Assembly (NCBI GenBank): GCA_025997215.1
Contig: BNUH01000004.1
Coordinates: 1-64,000, forward strand
Direction of reading: 5' to 3'
DNA length: 64,000 bases
DNA from: Clostridia bacterium
Lineage (GTDB): Bacteria; Bacillota_A; Clostridia; Christensenellales; Aristaeellaceae
Shown: piece after piece, positions 61,931 to 64,000 of the stretch
Position numbering within the stretch: the stretch's first letter is position 1
Layout: each line of letters begins with the position of its first letter
Notes under the pieces: model-generated
The model's database searches: none
What the model was told of the DNA's origin: nothing
The model's input: only the letters and a program-made list of their open reading frames with translations
Made by a program: the position numbers and the translations under genes

Positions 61931-61956
61931 CCAACTAATCCTATGAGATTAGTGGG
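61931..61956. promoter_or_regulatory. Inverted repeat just downstream of the sulfate importer -10
   Basis: CCAACTAATC and GATTAGTGGG flank CTATGA, nine of ten bases pairing. The position at +1 to +30 suggests a repressor site, perhaps for a CymR/Rrf2-type cysteine regulator; that assignment is inference. Confidence 0.5.
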
Positions 61957-61983
61957 TAATATTTGAGGAGAGAGGTTACAAAA

Positions 61984-63006
61984 ATGAAACGCGTTTTGAA
62001 TCGCGCATCCATCCTATCGCTTTCGCTGGCGGTGCTCATGCTGCTGGGGCTGTTCGCGGCCTCCGCTAGTGCGGCCACGATCGAGCTGACGAACATTTCC
62101 TACGACCCGACGCGTGAACTGTATGAGCAGTACAACAAGCTCTTCGCCGAGTACTGGCTTGAAAAGACGGGCGATACCGTCGAGGTCACGCAGTCCCACG
62201 GCGGCAGCGGCAAGCAGGCGCGCTCCGTGCTGGAAGGCAACGAAGCCGACGTCGTGACGCTCGCGCTTGAGGGCGACATCGATGAGCTGCGCAAGGGTGG
62301 ACTGATCCCCGAGGGTTGGGTGGATCGCTTGCCGCAGAAGAGCTCGCCGTATACATCCACCATCGTATTCCTGGTGCGCGCGGGGAATCCCAAGGGGATC
62401 AAGGATTGGGACGACATAGTGAAGCCCGGCATCGAGATCATCACGCCCGACCCGAAAAGTTCCGGCGGAGCTAGGTGGAATTTCCTGGCGGCTTGGGCAT
62501 ATTCTGATAAGAATTACGGAGGCGACGAGGCTAAGAATAAGGAATTCTTGAAAGCGCTCTACGCCAACGTTACCGTGTTGGATTCCGGCGCGCGCGGCTC
62601 CACCACCACGTTCGTGGAGAACGGTCAAGGCGACGTGCTGCTGGCTTGGGAGAATGAGGCATACCTATCGCTGGATGAGCATCCGGGCGAATTTGAGATC
62701 GTGACGCCGAGCTTGAGCATACTCGCCCAGCCGTCGGTAGCTGTGGTCGATGAGTACGCCACGAAGCACGGCACGGTTGAAGTTGCCACTGCCTATCTGG
62801 AGTATCTGTACTCGGACGAAGCGCAGTACCTGGAAGGCCAGAAGTATTACCGCCCGTCGAATCCCGACATCCTGCAGACATTCGCGGATAAATTCGACCT
62901 GGGTATCCAGCTGGTTAACATCGATGACGACTTCGGCGGCTGGGCAGCGGCTACGGCTAAATTCTTCGCGGACAGCACAATATTCGACGAGATTTACGCT
63001 CGGTGA
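61984..63006 (+). CDS. Sulfate ABC transporter substrate-binding protein
   Basis: Exported sulfate- or thiosulfate-binding protein of 340 residues (Sbp/CysP family). The signal peptide (about 1-30) ends A-S-A-S-A-A. Family motifs are N-I-S-Y-D-P-T-R-E-L-Y, T-Q-S-H-G-G-S-G-K-Q-A-R, P-D-P-K-S-S-G-G-A-R-W-N-F-L-A-A-W and Y-Y-R-P-S-N-P. The frame is open seven codons upstream, but ATG 61984 has GGAGAGAGG ahead. It leads the operon, followed by cysT and cysW. Confidence 0.94.
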   Translation: MKRVLNRASILSLSLAVLMLLGLFAASASAATIELTNISYDPTRELYEQYNKLFAEYWLEKTGDTVEVTQSHGGSGKQARSVLEGNEADVVTLALEGDIDELRKGGLIPEGWVDRLPQKSSPYTSTIVFLVRAGNPKGIKDWDDIVKPGIEIITPDPKSSGGARWNFLAAWAYSDKNYGGDEAKNKEFLKALYANVTVLDSGARGSTTTFVENGQGDVLLAWENEAYLSLDEHPGEFEIVTPSLSILAQPSVAVVDEYATKHGTVEVATAYLEYLYSDEAQYLEGQKYYRPSNPDILQTFADKFDLGIQLVNIDDDFGGWAAATAKFFADSTIFDEIYAR

Positions 63007-63039
63007 GTTTTAACTCCAATCCAAATAGGGGGAATCAGC

Positions 63040-63915
63040 GTGATAGGCTTGAGTGGTATGAAAACATCGGTTACGCCCGGTAAAATGAAGCCTCGGCGCA
63101 AGCGGAGCATACTGCCCGGCAGACGGCTATCATTGGGCGTGACGATCACCATGCTCAGCCTGATCGTGCTGATTCCCCTGTTTTCGGTATTGCTCACGCT
63201 TACGGGCACGAGCTTTACCGATTTTTGGAAGGTCGTGACGGATCGGCAGACTATTGCCACGTATAAGGTCAGCCTCATGTGCGCCTCGATCGCGGCGGTG
63301 GTGAACGTGGTCTTTGGCGTGATACTGGCCTGGACGCTTACGCGCTATCGCTTTCCTTTCAGACGGATACTGGATGGGCTGATCGAGCTGCCCTTCGCGC
63401 TGCCCACGGCGGTGGCGGGTATATCGCTGACTACATTATACTCGGATAAGGGTTGGCTGGGCGGCCTGTTCGCGCGGATCGGCGTGAAGATTTCTTACAC
63501 ACGCATAGGCATTATAATAGCTATGATATTCATCGGCATACCGTTTGTAGTCCGCTCGATCCAGCCTGTGCTGGAGAAGCTCGATCCGCAGTACGAGGAG
63601 GCCGCGCGCGTGCTAGGCGCAAGCCGGACGCGGACGTTTTTCCGCGTGGTGTTCCCGGAGATACTGCCAGCCGCGTTGACGGGATTCGGCCTGGCATTCG
63701 CACGGTCGCTGGGGGAGTACGGCAGCGTGGTATTCATCGCGGGGAACATACCATATAAGACGCAGATCACCCCGCTGATCATTATGAATAAATTAGAACA
63801 GTTCAACTATTCCGCCGCGACGTCGATCGCGCTGGTGATGGTCGTATTTGCGTTCATTCTGCTGTTCACGATCAACGCTATACAGGCGTGGATCAATAGA
63901 GTGGCGAGGGGGTGA
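63040..63915 (+). CDS. cysT: Sulfate ABC transporter permease CysT
   Basis: Membrane subunit of the sulfate importer, 291 residues with six helices. The conserved E-L-P-F-A-L-P-T-A-V-A-G-I-S-L-T-T-L-Y is at about 125-145, the EAA loop is Y-E-E-A-A-R-V-L-G-A-S and A-R-S-L-G-E-Y-G-S-V-V-F-I-A-G follows. The start is GTG 63040 with AGGGGGAA ahead. It is 33 bases after the binding-protein gene and four bases before cysW. Confidence 0.94.
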   Translation: MIGLSGMKTSVTPGKMKPRRKRSILPGRRLSLGVTITMLSLIVLIPLFSVLLTLTGTSFTDFWKVVTDRQTIATYKVSLMCASIAAVVNVVFGVILAWTLTRYRFPFRRILDGLIELPFALPTAVAGISLTTLYSDKGWLGGLFARIGVKISYTRIGIIIAMIFIGIPFVVRSIQPVLEKLDPQYEEAARVLGASRTRTFFRVVFPEILPAALTGFGLAFARSLGEYGSVVFIAGNIPYKTQITPLIIMNKLEQFNYSAATSIALVMVVFAFILLFTINAIQAWINRVARG

Positions 63916-63919
63916 GCGC

Positions 63920-64000
63920 GTGGAGTTAAGAGGCGGCCCATCCGCGAAACCCGGCGCGGCAAAGATCATGCTCATCATACTCGCCGTAGTATTCATGGTT
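63920..64000 (+). CDS. cysW: Sulfate ABC transporter permease CysW, N-terminal part
   Basis: Only 27 codons are within the window. GTG 63920 follows GGGGGTGAG. The reading frame gives a short polar tail and then M-L-I-I-L-A-V-V-F-M-V, the beginning of a first transmembrane helix. The call relies on position directly after cysT and on the hydrophobic start. The rest of the gene, and probably cysA, lies beyond the window. Confidence 0.7.
   Translation, partial: MELRGGPSAKPGAAKIMLIILAVVFMV

Noticed and set aside
61823..61983. SAM or other riboswitch before the sulfate importer
   Set aside because: The leader from the predicted start to the SD is under 60 bases and contains only one simple inverted repeat.

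Overview
The window looks like a chromosomal segment of an anaerobic, endospore-forming Firmicute of the class Clostridia, with moderate GC (mid-50s % by eye). Several observations support this. The housekeeping order priA-def-fmt-rsmB-rlmN-prpC-prkC-rsgA matches Bacillus and Clostridium. There is an intact sigK with its pro-sequence, a yunB gene and a 26-residue spoVM. A Soj/Spo0J (parA/parB) pair has a parS-like site beside it. Strong Shine-Dalgarno sequences (GGAGG) precede most starts, and DUF4364, YwaF-like and TSCPD proteins of Firmicute type are present. Genus or species cannot be named from the sequence.

Layout. 1-7.8 kb: a translation and cell-wall signalling operon (PriA tail, peptide deformylase, Met-tRNA formyltransferase, 16S and 23S rRNA methyltransferases, PP2C phosphatase, PASTA kinase, RsgA). 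7.9-8.6 kb: sigK. 8.6-14.3 kb: two Gfo/Idh/MocA oxidoreductases, threonine aldolase, an HPr-like protein lacking the catalytic His, DUF4364, a YwaF-like membrane protein and a TSCPD protein. 14.4-23.1 kb: a glycan-use cluster with a GH78-type rhamnosidase, an Lpl/Ytc-type ABC importer and a membrane-bound AraC regulator. 23.1-26.1 kb: DUF1015, parB and parA. 26.3-28.0 kb: gapA and a MarR regulator. 28.3-31.0 kb: a MotA/ExbB-like channel with a long cytoplasmic tail plus a MotB/OmpA-like partner with a long coiled coil, resembling the ZorA-ZorB motor of Zorya defence but without ZorC, ZorD or ZorE. 31.0-34.6 kb: a galactonate-dehydratase-like enolase and a NitT/TauT-type ABC importer. 34.6-39.7 kb: yunB and the operon rpmE, DUF1385, prmC, prfA, tsaC. 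39.8-43.0 kb: a second sugar ABC importer. 43.2-44.8 kb: a secreted caspase-fold protein with an EF-hand. 44.9-47.1 kb: rpmG-secE-nusG-rplK-rplA, with rplJ and rplL not following. 47.2-50.0 kb: two secreted SH3b proteins flanking a small membrane protein gene and spoVM. 50.0-59.4 kb: MFS transporter, hpf, bioY, HAD hydrolase, YwlG, SpoU methylase, LCP ligase, hsp20, PHP phosphatase, DUF218 and a DUF3298 secreted protein. 59.6-60.9 kb: a compact, lower-GC restriction-modification pair (BglII/BstYI-like endonuclease and MT-A70 methylase). 60.9-64 kb: an Asr-like siroheme reductase and the start of a sulfate ABC operon (Sbp, CysT, CysW).

How the genes work together. Much of the window is core information processing. 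Three solute-binding-protein ABC importers plus a sulfate importer suggest a scavenging lifestyle on plant or mucosal glycans. Sulfate uptake next to a siroheme reductase suggests sulfur assimilation. Sporulation is represented by sigK, yunB and spoVM, and two of these genes carry an identical CATACACT element resembling a SigE -10. hpf has a SigH-like promoter. The least ordinary items are the orphan ZorAB-like motor pair, the secreted caspase with EF-hand, the restriction-modification island, the parS-like core inside the DUF1015 gene, and several unexplained inverted repeats. No CRISPR array, transposase, prophage gene, rRNA or tRNA was recognised.
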